A stretch of 64,000 nucleotides of DNA from PoT sp049331405. GTDB lineage: Bacteria; Planctomycetota; Planctomycetia; Isosphaerales; Isosphaeraceae. Positions 53,820 through 64,000 of the stretch are shown piece after piece; the first letter of the stretch is position 1; the number at the start of each line of letters is the position of its first letter. Position numbers and translations under genes: made by a program. The stretch is from contig NZ_CP186274.1 in assembly GCF_049331405.1 (NCBI RefSeq), positions 7,378,001 through 7,442,000 of the forward strand, given 5' to 3'. Below the pieces are notes generated by a model. The model ran no database searches. It was not told where the DNA came from and saw nothing but the letters and a program-made list of their open reading frames with translations.

Positions 53820-54377
53820 TCAAGGAACGCTGGATTCAGCAGGCGTCGACCAGGATTCGAGGATTGCCGTAGCGACCTCTTCGGGGGTCTTCCCCGCCGT
53901 CTCAACGACTAGGTCGGCCACTTCCTCATAGAGCGGCGTCCTGGCCTCAAGGACCTGGGCGAGCTCGTCGATTGTCCCGGCCGAGGTCAAGGCGGGTCGA
54001 CCGGCCAGCCCTCGAGAGTCGGACCTCAAGCGATCCGCCAGTTCGGACGGAGCCGCCACGAGCCAGACGATGAAACCGAAGGAGCCGAGTCGCGCCCGAT
54101 TCGTCTCGCGGAGGACGGCTCCTCCTCCCGTCGCCACGATCGTCCCCGGGCGTCCGGTGAGGTCGGCCAGGATGGTCTCCTCCCAGTCTCGGAAGGCCCC
54201 CTCCCCCTGCTCCTCGAAGATCGCCCGGATGGACGTCCCTGATCTCGCCTCTATCTCGTGATCGGCATCGGCGAACGGCCACCCCAGTCGTTCGGCCAAA
54301 ATCCGCCCGACGGTCGATTTTCCGGTCCCTCGCAGGCCGACGAGGGCCAAACCCTGACGTTTGTGACGCATGCTCAT
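53820..54377 (-). CDS. aroK: Shikimate kinase
   Basis: 185 aa from the ATG at 54377, which overlaps the stop of the upstream AroDE gene (ATGA); a second ATG at 54371 is possible. It phosphorylates shikimate. Motifs: LVGLRGTGKSTVGRILA (Walker A), FADADHEIEARSG with the substrate Asp, FRDWEETIL, the substrate-binding VATGGGAVLRE and the lid region RPALTS. Together with the AroD-AroE fusion it gives three consecutive shikimate-pathway steps from a single transcript. Confidence 0.95.
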   Translation of the reverse strand: MSMRHKRQGLALVGLRGTGKSTVGRILAERLGWPFADADHEIEARSGTSIRAIFEEQGEGAFRDWEETILADLTGRPGTIVATGGGAVLRETNRARLGSFGFIVWLVAAPSELADRLRSDSRGLAGRPALTSAGTIDELAQVLEARTPLYEEVADLVVETAGKTPEEVATAILESWSTPAESSVP

Positions 54378-55873
54378 GATTCGCGGATCGCACCGAGTTT
54401 GCGCTGGAGGACGCCTCGCATGACGTCCTGGGGCGCGTCCTGCCCCGTGTAGAGCTTGAACTGCTCGGCCGCCTGGCGCACGAACATCTCGACCCCGGTC
54501 ACAACCCCGCAGTCGCGCTCGCGGGCGAGCTTGAGGAACATCGTGTTCTCGGGGTGGTACACCGTGTCGAACGCGATCATGCCGGGCCTGCTGAACGTCG
54601 CGGGGGGCACCGGCGTGTCGTCGACGTTCGGGTGCATCCCGACCGGGGTGCAGTTGATGATGACGTCGGCGATGGTGCTGGCCCGCTGCGACCAGTTCAG
54701 GACGCGGCAACCGACCTCTTCCGCCAGGGCGGCGGCTCGCTCCTCGTGGCGGTTGGCGATCTGGAGGTGCGCCCCTCGCCTGGCGACGCCGAAGGCGATC
54801 GAACGCGCCGCGCCGCCGGCCCCCAGAATCAGGATCTGCTTCTCGTCGAGCGGGCTCGCCGAGCCTGTCGCGCCCGCAGCCCGCATGGCGTTCTCCAGCG
54901 AGTCCATCGCCGCGCGATAGTCGGTGTTGTAGCCGATCTTCTTGCCGTCTTTCGGGATCAGGGTGTTGCAGGAGCCGGTGCGCTCGACCGCCCCGTCCTT
55001 CTGGTCGAGCAATTTGACGAGCTCTTCCTTGTGCGGGATCGTGACGCTGAACCCCTTGATGTCGAGCCAGGCGAGTTCCTTCAGCGACTCGGCCAACCTG
55101 CCCGCGGGGACGTGGATCGGGACGAGGACCTTGTTGAGGCCCAGGTGCCGGAACGAAGCGTTGTGGATCGCCGGGCTCAGGCTCTGCTCGATCGGGTCGC
55201 CGATGACGGCATAGACTTCCGTGTCCGCGTTGATCTCGTCGTAGAAGTAATCACGCTTGAGCGTCTGGAACTTAAGCATGCCGGGCGCAAACGTGCGTTC
55301 CGGGTTGAACCCCGCATAGGTGAAGGGGGATCCGTACTTCGCGTTGAGGACCCGCGTGAAGGCACCGACCGCTCCCATGGCGATCAGGACGGTCGGCACC
55401 TTGGCCTTCTTCCCGAGGGCGAGGACGCGGCTGGCGTCGCCCAGGCTCGCGGCGCTCGTCGCGACCTTGACGACGTCGGCGTCGATCTCGTCGCACTGCT
55501 CGGCGATTTGCTCGATGTCCGCGGGGGTCTTCTTGAGGTTGTGGTAGCTGATGATCCGCTTGGTCTTGCCGTAGCGGCGGATCTTGGGGGCGATGTCGAC
55601 TTCGAGGTCGACGTAGTCGACCCCCATCGCGATCGCCTCCCGGAGCAACTGCTGCCGCTTCTCCTCGTTCCCGCGCCAGAGCCCGCCGTCGGCGCTCCGC
55701 CTCAGCGTGAACACGATGGGCGTGAGCCGTTTCGACAGGATCCTCTTGAGGTCCGGATCGCGCCTGAGGCAATCGATCCGGAGTTCGACCAACTCCGCGC
55801 CTGCCTCGGCCGCCGCTTTCCATTCCTCGGCCAACGACGAATGCCGGCCACGACCGATCGTCACACAGATCAT
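54374..55873 (-). CDS. aroDE: Fused type I 3-dehydroquinate dehydratase/shikimate dehydrogenase
   Basis: 499 aa from the ATG at 55873 behind GGAGAG. Residues 1-220 are type I dehydroquinase: ELRIDCLRR, the catalytic His in RIISYHNLKKTP, and the Schiff-base Lys in DVVKVATSA. Residues 225-499 are shikimate dehydrogenase: YAVIGDPIEQSLSPAIHNA, the Lys in VTIPHKEEL, NTDYRAAM and the NADP motif ILGAGGAARSIAFGV. The same order of fusion is known from plants and chlamydiae. It catalyses dehydroquinate to dehydroshikimate to shikimate and passes the product to AroK, whose gene overlaps the stop. Confidence 0.95.
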   Translation of the reverse strand: MICVTIGRGRHSSLAEEWKAAAEAGAELVELRIDCLRRDPDLKRILSKRLTPIVFTLRRSADGGLWRGNEEKRQQLLREAIAMGVDYVDLEVDIAPKIRRYGKTKRIISYHNLKKTPADIEQIAEQCDEIDADVVKVATSAASLGDASRVLALGKKAKVPTVLIAMGAVGAFTRVLNAKYGSPFTYAGFNPERTFAPGMLKFQTLKRDYFYDEINADTEVYAVIGDPIEQSLSPAIHNASFRHLGLNKVLVPIHVPAGRLAESLKELAWLDIKGFSVTIPHKEELVKLLDQKDGAVERTGSCNTLIPKDGKKIGYNTDYRAAMDSLENAMRAAGATGSASPLDEKQILILGAGGAARSIAFGVARRGAHLQIANRHEERAAALAEEVGCRVLNWSQRASTIADVIINCTPVGMHPNVDDTPVPPATFSRPGMIAFDTVYHPENTMFLKLARERDCGVVTGVEMFVRQAAEQFKLYTGQDAPQDVMRGVLQRKLGAIRES

Positions 55874-56301
55874 CGCCAAACTCTCCAACAACGAGTCACG
55901 TTCGTCGGGCGACGTCCGTGAGGACCCAGCCTGATTTTAAGGCAACGGGATGCGGATGCGGAAGGGGGACACATCGGGCAATTTGTGAGGGTAAGTCCAA
56001 TCGCGGGGCAAACGTAAGCGTGGCGAGCTTCCGGACGACCCGGCACCAGGGATCGCTCAAGGCCCCAGGATCGAGGCGTCACACCTTCGCGTACTATCGA
56101 TGTGACGCCTGCCGGCTCACCCGACCCGAGCACCCCGCCCCGGGATCTCAGAACCAGCCTAGCCCACTCGTGCGAAAACCAAGGACCATTATCGCAGGAT
56201 CATTTGAAATCATAACACCTTCGCCGCGGGTCGACCTCTCGAAGTCCTCGATCGTACCCGGCTCAAAGGACGTTGACGACGCGCGGCGGCTGAAGGACGA
56301 C
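55874..56301. other. Intergenic region between mutL and aroDE
   Basis: About 430 bases without a gene. It should contain the aroDE promoter. Apart from the inverted repeat at 56074-56110 I see no recognisable element; 56180-56220 is AT-richer. Confidence 0.4.
56074..56110. promoter_or_regulatory. 10-bp inverted repeat upstream of aroDE
   Basis: AGGCGTCACA (56074-56083) and TGTGACGCCT (56101-56110) are perfect mirror complements, 17 bases apart. They lie 200 bp before aroDE and 190 bp after mutL. The repeat could be a terminator or an operator; no T-run follows on either strand, and the GTCACA/TGTGAC halves look like a regulator site. Confidence 0.45.
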
Positions 56302-58278
56302 TCAGCCGAGCCTGCCGAATTGACGTTCCAACTCGGATTTGGTGAACACGAGTGCTGTCGGCCGGCCGTGTGGGCAATGGTGTGAATCGGCCACGAGGTG
56401 CCGGCGCTCCAGCAGGGCCGCGACCTCCTCGGGCGAGAGCTTCTGCCCCGCCTTCACGGCCGCCTTGCAGGCGATCATGTGCAGCAGCTCGGCGAGGATC
56501 GCGTCGCGCGTGGGAGGCAAAGGGCTGCTCCGCAGATGCTCGGCCAGGTCGCGGAGCAGGCGGTCGGGCGCGACCTGGAAGAGCATGGTAGGAGTCGTCG
56601 TCACCGCCACCGTGTCGCCGCCGAAGGGCTCGATCTCGAGTCCCAGGCTGCCGAGCAACTCGCGGTGTTCGAGCACGGCCGCGGCCTCGGCGGCGGAGAG
56701 GTCGACGGGTTCCGGGACGAGCAGACGTTGGCTCTCGACGGCCCCGCGCCGGACGCGGTCGCGGAGTTCCTCATAGAGGATCCGCTCGTGGAGGGCGTGC
56801 TGGTCGATGACCATCATCCCCTCGTTGGTCTCGGCGATCAGATAGCTGTCGTGGACCTGGAGCGCCCTCGTCGGGAGTCCTTCGGGCAGGATGTCGCGGG
56901 CCTGGATCGGTGGTGCGGCTTCGGGTTCCTGGTTCGAGCCAGTTTCAGGCGCAGGAGCCTCGACGCTTCCCGAGGCCACACCTTCGGCCGCGAACTCGTC
57001 GAACTGCGTGTGGTTCTGAGTCGGGACGGCCTGCGGCAGGTTCCTGGCCCACTCGGGCTGGGTTGGACCGCCCGCATAGCCGGGGGTTGGGAATGACTGG
57101 AAATTTGGGGTCCCGCCCGAGGAAAACCAGGACGAGACCATTTGCCGATCGGGAGTCCTCTCCTCGAGCCGGAACTTCGAGGTCGATTCCGCGGAGATCG
57201 GGCTAACCGGCAAAGTCGGCGCGGGGATGTCGAGCGGTCGAGTTGCCGAGGTCCCCTGCTCCGGCGGCGCCTGGAGCCTGGAATGGAGGTCGCTCGCGAG
57301 GAAGGTCTTGCGGACCGTGGCGAGGAGCTGGCTGTAGATCCGGGGCCCGTCTCGGAATCGGACCTCGACCTTCGTCGGGTGGACGTTCACATCCACCTGA
57401 TCCGGGGGGAGTTCGAGGTTGAGGAACGCGACCGGCAACCGCCCGACCATCAGCAGGCCGCGGTAGGCCTCCGACAGGGCATGACCGAGCGATCGGTCCC
57501 GCACGAATCTGCCGCCGACGAAGAGGAATTGTCCCTTGGCGCTAGATCGGCTCTGCGACGGGTGGGCGACGTATCCCCAGAGGTGGACCGGGTCCATCTG
57601 GCTCTCGATCCAAAGGAGCGAGTCCGCCAGTTCCTGCCCGAAGAAGACCGCGATCCGCTCCTTGACCCCGGTCACCGCCGGGAGGTCGTGGACGAGCTTG
57701 CCCGAAGATCGGAATGTGAGCCGGACCGTCGGATGCGCCAGGGCGATCCTGGCGAACATATCCGAGACGTGGGCCGCCTCGGTCGAATCCGACTTGAGGA
57801 ACGTGCGGCGGACCGGCGTGTTCTCGAAGAGGTTCCGGACCTCGATCACCGTGCCTTCAGGGCCTCCGATTTCCTTGATCGGGCTAGCGACACCGAAGTC
57901 GATCGCGAGTTCATGACCGATCGCCGAGTCGGTCTGCCTCGACTGGCAGCGCACCCTGGAGACCTCGGCGATGGCGGCGAGGGCCTCGCCCCGGAACCCG
58001 AGCGTGGCGATCCGGAAGAGATCCTCGGCCTCGACGAGCTTGCTCGTCGCGTGCGGCGTGAAGGCGAGCGGCAGGTCGTCGACCGACATCCCTTTGCCGT
58101 TGTCCGCCACCCGGATCAGATCCTTGCCCCCGCGCTCGACCGTCACGTCGATGCGGGTCGCCCCCGCGTCGATGGCATTCTCGAGCAGTTCCTTGACGAC
58201 GCTCGCCGGACGCTCCACGACCTCGCCAGCAGCGATCTGATTGATGACGGACGGGGGTAGCTGCCGGATGATGCCCAT
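56302..58278 (-). CDS. mutL: DNA mismatch repair endonuclease MutL
   Basis: 658 aa; GGAGGA precedes the ATG. The N-terminal GHKL ATPase has VVKELLENAIDAGAT, RVADNGKGM and TLGFRGEAL. After a Pro/Ser/Gln-rich linker (about 345-460) the C-terminal dimerisation domain carries the nuclease motif DQHALHERILYEEL (DQHA-x2-E-x4-E) and late CPHGRPTALV, so this is the nicking type of MutL as in non-enteric bacteria. mutS is not in the window. It is transcribed toward aroDE but separated by 430 bp. Confidence 0.97.
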   Translation of the reverse strand: MGIIRQLPPSVINQIAAGEVVERPASVVKELLENAIDAGATRIDVTVERGGKDLIRVADNGKGMSVDDLPLAFTPHATSKLVEAEDLFRIATLGFRGEALAAIAEVSRVRCQSRQTDSAIGHELAIDFGVASPIKEIGGPEGTVIEVRNLFENTPVRRTFLKSDSTEAAHVSDMFARIALAHPTVRLTFRSSGKLVHDLPAVTGVKERIAVFFGQELADSLLWIESQMDPVHLWGYVAHPSQSRSSAKGQFLFVGGRFVRDRSLGHALSEAYRGLLMVGRLPVAFLNLELPPDQVDVNVHPTKVEVRFRDGPRIYSQLLATVRKTFLASDLHSRLQAPPEQGTSATRPLDIPAPTLPVSPISAESTSKFRLEERTPDRQMVSSWFSSGGTPNFQSFPTPGYAGGPTQPEWARNLPQAVPTQNHTQFDEFAAEGVASGSVEAPAPETGSNQEPEAAPPIQARDILPEGLPTRALQVHDSYLIAETNEGMMVIDQHALHERILYEELRDRVRRGAVESQRLLVPEPVDLSAAEAAAVLEHRELLGSLGLEIEPFGGDTVAVTTTPTMLFQVAPDRLLRDLAEHLRSSPLPPTRDAILAELLHMIACKAAVKAGQKLSPEEVAALLERRHLVADSHHCPHGRPTALVFTKSELERQFGRLG

Positions 58279-58469
58279 GACGGTCCTCCAGAAAGGCGTA
58301 TCATGCGATTATACCTTCGGATCGCCCGTCCATAAAACCGAGGGTGCATCCGGCCGTTGATTGCGTGCAGGTTCGTCCCCGTTTGATCGGGCTGTGGGCA
58401 CGCCGCGATGAGATTCGTCGCACGCCAGGGCATGGAAGACACCAGGACTCAGGCATGGTGCATCCCGCC

Positions 58470-59843
58470 TCAGCCGATCCCGTACTCTTTGAGTTTGCGA
58501 TAGAGCGTGCGTTCGCCGATCCCGAGGAGCTTGGAGGCTTCCTCGCGGTTCCCGTTCGTCATCTTGAGCGTCTCGGCGATGTAGTACTTCTCGACCTCTT
58601 CGAGCGGTCGCCCGACAAGTCCGGAGTTTGCAGCGGTGGCGACTTCCCCGGCGCCGGCCGTCGTGGACAACTGGATGTCCTCGGTGAGGTCGTCAACGTC
58701 GAGGATGCCGTCTGAGTCGATGACGATCATGCTCTCGATCGTGTTCTTCAACTCGCGGACGTTCCCCGGCCAGGGGTGGGCCATCAGGGCCTTCCGGGCG
58801 GCGGGGGTGATCGATGTGACCGGCTTCGCGTGTGAGGCGGAGAACTCCTTCATGAAGAAGTCGATCAGGAGCAGGATGTCCTCGCGCCTCTGCCGCAAGG
58901 GCGGGAGCTTGACGCTCACAACCTTGAGCCGATGGAAGAGATCCTGGCGGAAGGCCCCCGTGCTGATCGCCTCGTTCAGGTCGCGATTCGTGGCCGAGAT
59001 CAGGCGCACGTTCACCTTGATCGGGTCGCTGGTGCCGACCCTGACGATCTCGCCCGACTCGAGTGCCCGCAGGAGTTTGACCTGAGTCGAGAGTGGGATA
59101 TCCCCGACTTCGTCGAGGAAGAGCGTCCCGCCGTTGGCGTGCTCGAACCACCCTTTGCGCTCGCGATCCGCCCCGGTGAAGGCCCCCCGGATGTGGCCGA
59201 AAAGCTCGCTCTCGAGGATGTTCTCGCTCAGGGCCGCACAGTTCAGCGGGACGAAGGGCTTGTAGCGCCTCGGGCTATTATTGTGGAGCGCCTTGGCGAC
59301 GAGTTCCTTACCCGTGCCGCTCTCGCCCGTGATGAGCACGGTGGCCGATGTCGGGGCGATCTGACGTAGCCTGGCGACGATCGTGTGCATCGCCGGCGAG
59401 TTGCCGATGACCCCTTCGAAGCCGAAGCGTTCGTTGAGCTGGCGCTGGAGTTCGAGGTTCGAGCGCGCGAGACGCTGGGTCTGCGAGACTTTGTCGGCGA
59501 CTGTCCGCAACTCGCTGATGTCGAGGGGCTTCGTCAGGTACGTCGTCGCGCCCGCCTGCATGGCGGTCACGGCCGTCTTGACGGTGCTGTGACCGGTCAG
59601 GATGACGATCTCGGCGTCGGGGAGTTCGCGCTTGGCCTTGCCCAGGACCTCCAGCCCGTCGACTCCGTCCATGATGAGGTCGGTGACGATGATGTCGAAG
59701 GTCTGTTCTTCGATCAGCAGGAGGCCGTCCCTGCCGCTGGTGGCGACGACGCACTCATAACCGACGCGCTCGAGGCTCTCGGCTACGGCCTCGGCGTGAG
59801 GCGCGTCGTCGTCGACCACGAGGACGCGGATTTGTTGGTCCAT
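58470..59843 (-). CDS. Sigma-54-dependent NtrC-family response regulator
   Basis: 457 aa. The receiver domain (1-120) has VVDDDAPHAEAV and the phosphoacceptor Asp in DIIVTDLIMDG, with the switch Lys in YLTKPLD. The AAA+ domain shows GESGTGKELVAKAL, the sigma-54-contacting GAFTGADRERKG and FLDEVGDIP. The C-terminal Fis-type helix-turn-helix is REEASKLLGIGERTLYRKLK. It should activate sigma-54 promoters after phosphorylation by the kinase encoded 26 bp upstream. Target genes cannot be read here. Confidence 0.95.
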   Translation of the reverse strand: MDQQIRVLVVDDDAPHAEAVAESLERVGYECVVATSGRDGLLLIEEQTFDIIVTDLIMDGVDGLEVLGKAKRELPDAEIVILTGHSTVKTAVTAMQAGATTYLTKPLDISELRTVADKVSQTQRLARSNLELQRQLNERFGFEGVIGNSPAMHTIVARLRQIAPTSATVLITGESGTGKELVAKALHNNSPRRYKPFVPLNCAALSENILESELFGHIRGAFTGADRERKGWFEHANGGTLFLDEVGDIPLSTQVKLLRALESGEIVRVGTSDPIKVNVRLISATNRDLNEAISTGAFRQDLFHRLKVVSVKLPPLRQRREDILLLIDFFMKEFSASHAKPVTSITPAARKALMAHPWPGNVRELKNTIESMIVIDSDGILDVDDLTEDIQLSTTAGAGEVATAANSGLVGRPLEEVEKYYIAETLKMTNGNREEASKLLGIGERTLYRKLKEYGIG

Positions 59844-59869
59844 CGGCCCTCAGCCCTTGTCGGAAGGAA

Positions 59870-60664
59870 TTACGAATGCGGCCTGGCGATCGGGAGCCGG
59901 ACGCTGAACTGAGACCCTTTGCCGAGTACGCTCTGCACGCCGATCGTCCCGCCGTGGGCCTCGACGATCTTGCGCGTCGTGGGGAGCCCCAAGCCGCTCC
60001 CCCCCGGCCTCGTCGTGTAGAAGGGGTCGAACAGGCGTGTGCGAGTCTCCTCGGTCATCCCCTTACCCGTGTCGATCAGGTCGATGACATTCCAGTCCCC
60101 CTCGCGATGAGTCTTCACGATAAGCTCGCCGCCGTCGGGCATGGCGTGCTCGGCGTTCAGGAAGAAGTTCAGGAGTGCTTGCTTGAACAGATCCTTGTCC
60201 AGGAGGACTGGCGGGAGCGACGGGGAATACTGGGTCCTGATGACGATCCCCTTCGTCGTCGCCGTCGGCTCGTAGAAGTCGCGAAGCTCATCGATCACGT
60301 CGCTGAGGCTGGCTTCCTGCGTGTGGAGGGTCTGGACGTTGGCGAACCTGAGGAAGCTCTCGAGGATGTTGTGAAGCCGATGCGTCTCCTGGCGGAGCCG
60401 CTCAATCTTCTTCAGTACCCGCTTGTCCCTGGGCGTCTCGGGGTTCTCGAAATCCTCGGCGAGGAGGTCGAGATTCAGGCTCATCGTCGAGAGCGGGTTG
60501 CGGATCTCGTGTGCGAGCCCGCCCGCGAGCTGTGCGATCTCGGTATACTGCTCCCGCAAGCGGCGGTTGAGCTCCTGGTCATCGGGCTCCGCTTCGAGCA
60601 TCGAGACGGACGAGGAGCCGGAGTCGTGCAGATCCGGAGACGTTTTGCGAATGAGATCATCCAT
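59870..60664 (-). CDS. Cytosolic sensor histidine kinase
   Basis: 264 aa from the ATG at 60664. There is no membrane segment and no PAS/GAF domain: only about 40 polar residues precede the phosphorylation helix GGLAHEIRNPLSTMSLNLDL. The catalytic part has LLNFFLNAEHAM (N box), IDLIDTGKGM (G1) and GGSGLGLPTTRKI (G2). It resembles the minimal NtrB/AtoS-type core. With the downstream NtrC-like regulator it forms one two-component pair. The input must be a cytosolic signal or partner protein (inference). Confidence 0.93.
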   Translation of the reverse strand: MDDLIRKTSPDLHDSGSSSVSMLEAEPDDQELNRRLREQYTEIAQLAGGLAHEIRNPLSTMSLNLDLLAEDFENPETPRDKRVLKKIERLRQETHRLHNILESFLRFANVQTLHTQEASLSDVIDELRDFYEPTATTKGIVIRTQYSPSLPPVLLDKDLFKQALLNFFLNAEHAMPDGGELIVKTHREGDWNVIDLIDTGKGMTEETRTRLFDPFYTTRPGGSGLGLPTTRKIVEAHGGTIGVQSVLGKGSQFSVRLPIARPHS

Positions 60665-60824
60665 TGGCGGCACCCGCCGGAAGGACGGCACTCGTTTCGT
60701 TAAGGGCCAGCAAGCCGGGGCGGAGGGACCTTGAAATCCGCCGCCCCTTTCGGAAGCGAAGCCGACTCGGGGATCCTACCGCAAGGAAGCGCGATGTTCG
60801 AGCGACGAACCCCCGAATTCGAAC

Positions 60825-60852
60825 GGCACGGTCCCTAAAATGGGACCGTGCC
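60825..60852. other. Perfect hairpin between pnp and the kinase gene
   Basis: GGCACGGTCCC (60825-60835) and GGGACCGTGCC (60842-60852) pair over 11 bp around TAAAAT. It lies downstream of pnp and upstream of the kinase gene, so it may end pnp transcripts or act on the kinase promoter. Confidence 0.55.
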
Positions 60853-60881
60853 TCAAAGTTGGGTTCGGATTGGTTCGGTCG

Positions 60882-60910
60882 GCGAGGGTCGTAGGAGGGA
60901 CGACCCTCGC
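60882..60910 (-). terminator. Hairpin after pnp
   Basis: GCGAGGGTCG (60882-60891) and CGACCCTCGC (60901-60910) with a 9-base loop, six bases beyond the pnp stop. No T-run. Together with 60825-60852 it forms a double-hairpin 3' end. Confidence 0.65.
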
Positions 60911-60915
60911 GGAGC

Positions 60916-63183
<2,268 letters not shown>

Positions 63184-63303
63184 GAACTCCACCTAACTTC
63201 GGCCAGCGTCGATCGGGGCGATACAGGCGAAGGGCCTCGAGCCAGCCATCTCACGACCTATTTCTCGAGGCGCAACATCAGCCGGTGACTTGACGGAAGG
63301 GTT

Positions 63304-63340
63304 CGAGAGGGGCCACGCGGAATCCTCGCGGCCCCCTTCG
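63304..63340 (-). other. Hairpin in the rpsO-pnp intergenic region
   Basis: CGAGAGGGGCC (63304-63314) pairs with GGCCCCCTTCG (63330-63340) over about 11 bp with one mismatch. In E. coli the rpsO-pnp gap holds a terminator and an RNase III site controlling pnp; this hairpin is placed to do the same, which is inference. Confidence 0.45.
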
Positions 63341-63431
63341 AGAATTTCCTGATATAGCTCGACGCCGAGCGCAGGGTGTCTCGGGAACCAATTGAAGTGG
63401 CCGAGAACCCTGAGATCCGGCGATCGGCCGC

Positions 63432-63701
63432 TTACTTGCGGATGCCAAGGCGGCCAATCACCTCGAGGTAGCTCTTCCGATTGGTCAGCCGCAAGTACTT
63501 GAGCAGGCTCGATCGCTTCGAGACCATCATCAAGAGACCCCTGCGGCTCGCATGGTCCTTGGCGTGGTTCTTGAAGTGCTCGGTCAGGTCGGTGATCCGT
63601 GCAGTCAGCAGAGCGATCTGCACTTCGGGCGATCCGGTGTCGGAAGTAGCCCGACCAAACGACCCGATGATTTCCTGCTTCTTCTCCTTCGTGATCGACA
63701 T
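63432..63701 (-). CDS. rpsO: 30S ribosomal protein S15
   Basis: 89 aa from the ATG at 63701 (MSITKEKKQEIIGSFGR), the standard size. S15 is a primary 16S rRNA binder in the small-subunit platform. Conserved TGSPEVQIALLTARI, LTEHFKNHAKDHASRRGLL and the C-terminal YLRLTNRKSYLEVIGRLGIRK (the last 20 in two pieces) are intact. The open frame continues far upstream but only the family start is used. It leads the rpsO-pnp unit. Confidence 0.98.
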   Translation of the reverse strand: MSITKEKKQEIIGSFGRATSDTGSPEVQIALLTARITDLTEHFKNHAKDHASRRGLLMMVSKRSSLLKYLRLTNRKSYLEVIGRLGIRK

Positions 63702-63772
63702 CGCACGCCCCAAAACCGCTGGCCTTGTACTCAAAGCCGTTCTTGAAGTTTTCTCAACACTCGAAGGGGTAT

Positions 63773-63801
63773 ACTCTAGGCAAAGAGCTCTCCGAATGCA
63801 A
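63773..63801 (-). promoter_or_regulatory. Possible sigma-70-type promoter of rpsO
   Basis: On the minus strand TTGCAT (63801-63796) is followed after exactly 17 bases by TAGAGT (63778-63773), about 70 bp before the rpsO start. Both boxes are only partial matches, so this is a guess by position and spacing. Confidence 0.35.
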
Positions 63802-63819
63802 TCCCCATGATGCGTGGGT

Positions 63820-64000
63820 TCACGGGGAAGGGTCCGATGGAGGCTGTGCAGCCGGTGCCATCTCCCGCATCGCCGCGATGCCCGCCCCCCATGTGAAGCC
63901 ATGGAAGCTGTTTTTCCAGCGTCTCTGCACCGAGACGTGCCCCTTCCCGTCGACTTGCACGAGCGACAGCACCACGATCGCCACCAGCACCCCCGCCCCC
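63820..64000 (-). CDS. 3' end of an unidentified minus-strand gene (possible membrane protein)
   Basis: An open frame enters from the right edge and ends in TGA at 63822-63820. The 59 visible residues begin with a hydrophobic stretch (AGVLVAIVVLSLVQV), continue with a basic segment (VSVQRRWKNSFHGFTWG) and end in a Pro/Ser-rich tail. The membrane-like helix and plausible codon use support coding, but no family is recognised and the start is outside the window. It lies 120 bp upstream of rpsO on the same strand. Confidence 0.45.
   Translation of the reverse strand, partial: GAGVLVAIVVLSLVQVDGKGHVSVQRRWKNSFHGFTWGAGIAAMREMAPAAQPPSDPSP

Overview
The window looks like a chromosomal segment of a planctomycete, probably of the Isosphaeraceae (Singulisphaera/Paludisphaera-like). 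The grounds are uniformly high GC with GTG/TTG starts, a planctomycete-type bacterial microcompartment (BMC) gene set at the left edge, a DUF1559 pseudopilin, two CRTAC1/FG-GAP/ASPIC-UnbV proteins and a large Cys-rich YTV-repeat cell-wall protein. All assignments come from reading the sequence; no database search was run.

Layout. 1-3640: the end of a BMC locus (shell vertex protein, class II aldolase, lactate/malate dehydrogenase, and an unassigned TIM-barrel-like enzyme with a targeting-like tail). 3650-4540: an IS200/REP-type Y1 transposase with a start-codon hairpin, followed by six regularly spaced triloop palindromes. 4569-13826: acyltransferase, two divergent Gfo/Idh/MocA oxidoreductases, small secreted proteins, a DUF1559 pseudopilin with a lipoprotein, a tandem AhpD-like protein and an Asn-Gln coiled-coil protein. 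14013-25785: eight tightly packed co-directional genes (ABC binding lipoprotein, permease, ATPase; TPR/FG-GAP protein; CRTAC1 protein; solitary RnfD/NqrB-like membrane protein; asparagine-synthetase-like ATPase; radical SAM protein). This is the best candidate for an undescribed system. 25819-31288: sugar isomerase, MBL-fold hydrolase, DUF2135 protein, larB-nnrD and a coiled-coil protein.

31365-42373, mostly minus strand: argJ, an SDR, the plus-strand YTV protein, rdgB, a secreted protein, rph, argF, argD and argB. With argJ, four arginine biosynthesis genes lie within 11 kb. 42578-47849: a small membrane protein, metH behind a structured leader, and a secreted Tyr/Gly-rich protein. 47952-64000, all minus strand: an EF-G paralogue, hisA and hisH, a coiled-coil lipoprotein, a LapA-like protein, prepilin peptidase, aroK, an AroD-AroE fusion, mutL, a sigma-54 response regulator with its cytosolic kinase, pnp, rpsO and the 3' end of an unidentified gene.

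The right half is mainly housekeeping metabolism; the left half is accessory and planctomycete-specific. No rRNA, tRNA, CRISPR array or prophage was seen. Transcription units are commonly closed by long GC-rich hairpins, few of which have a U-tract.
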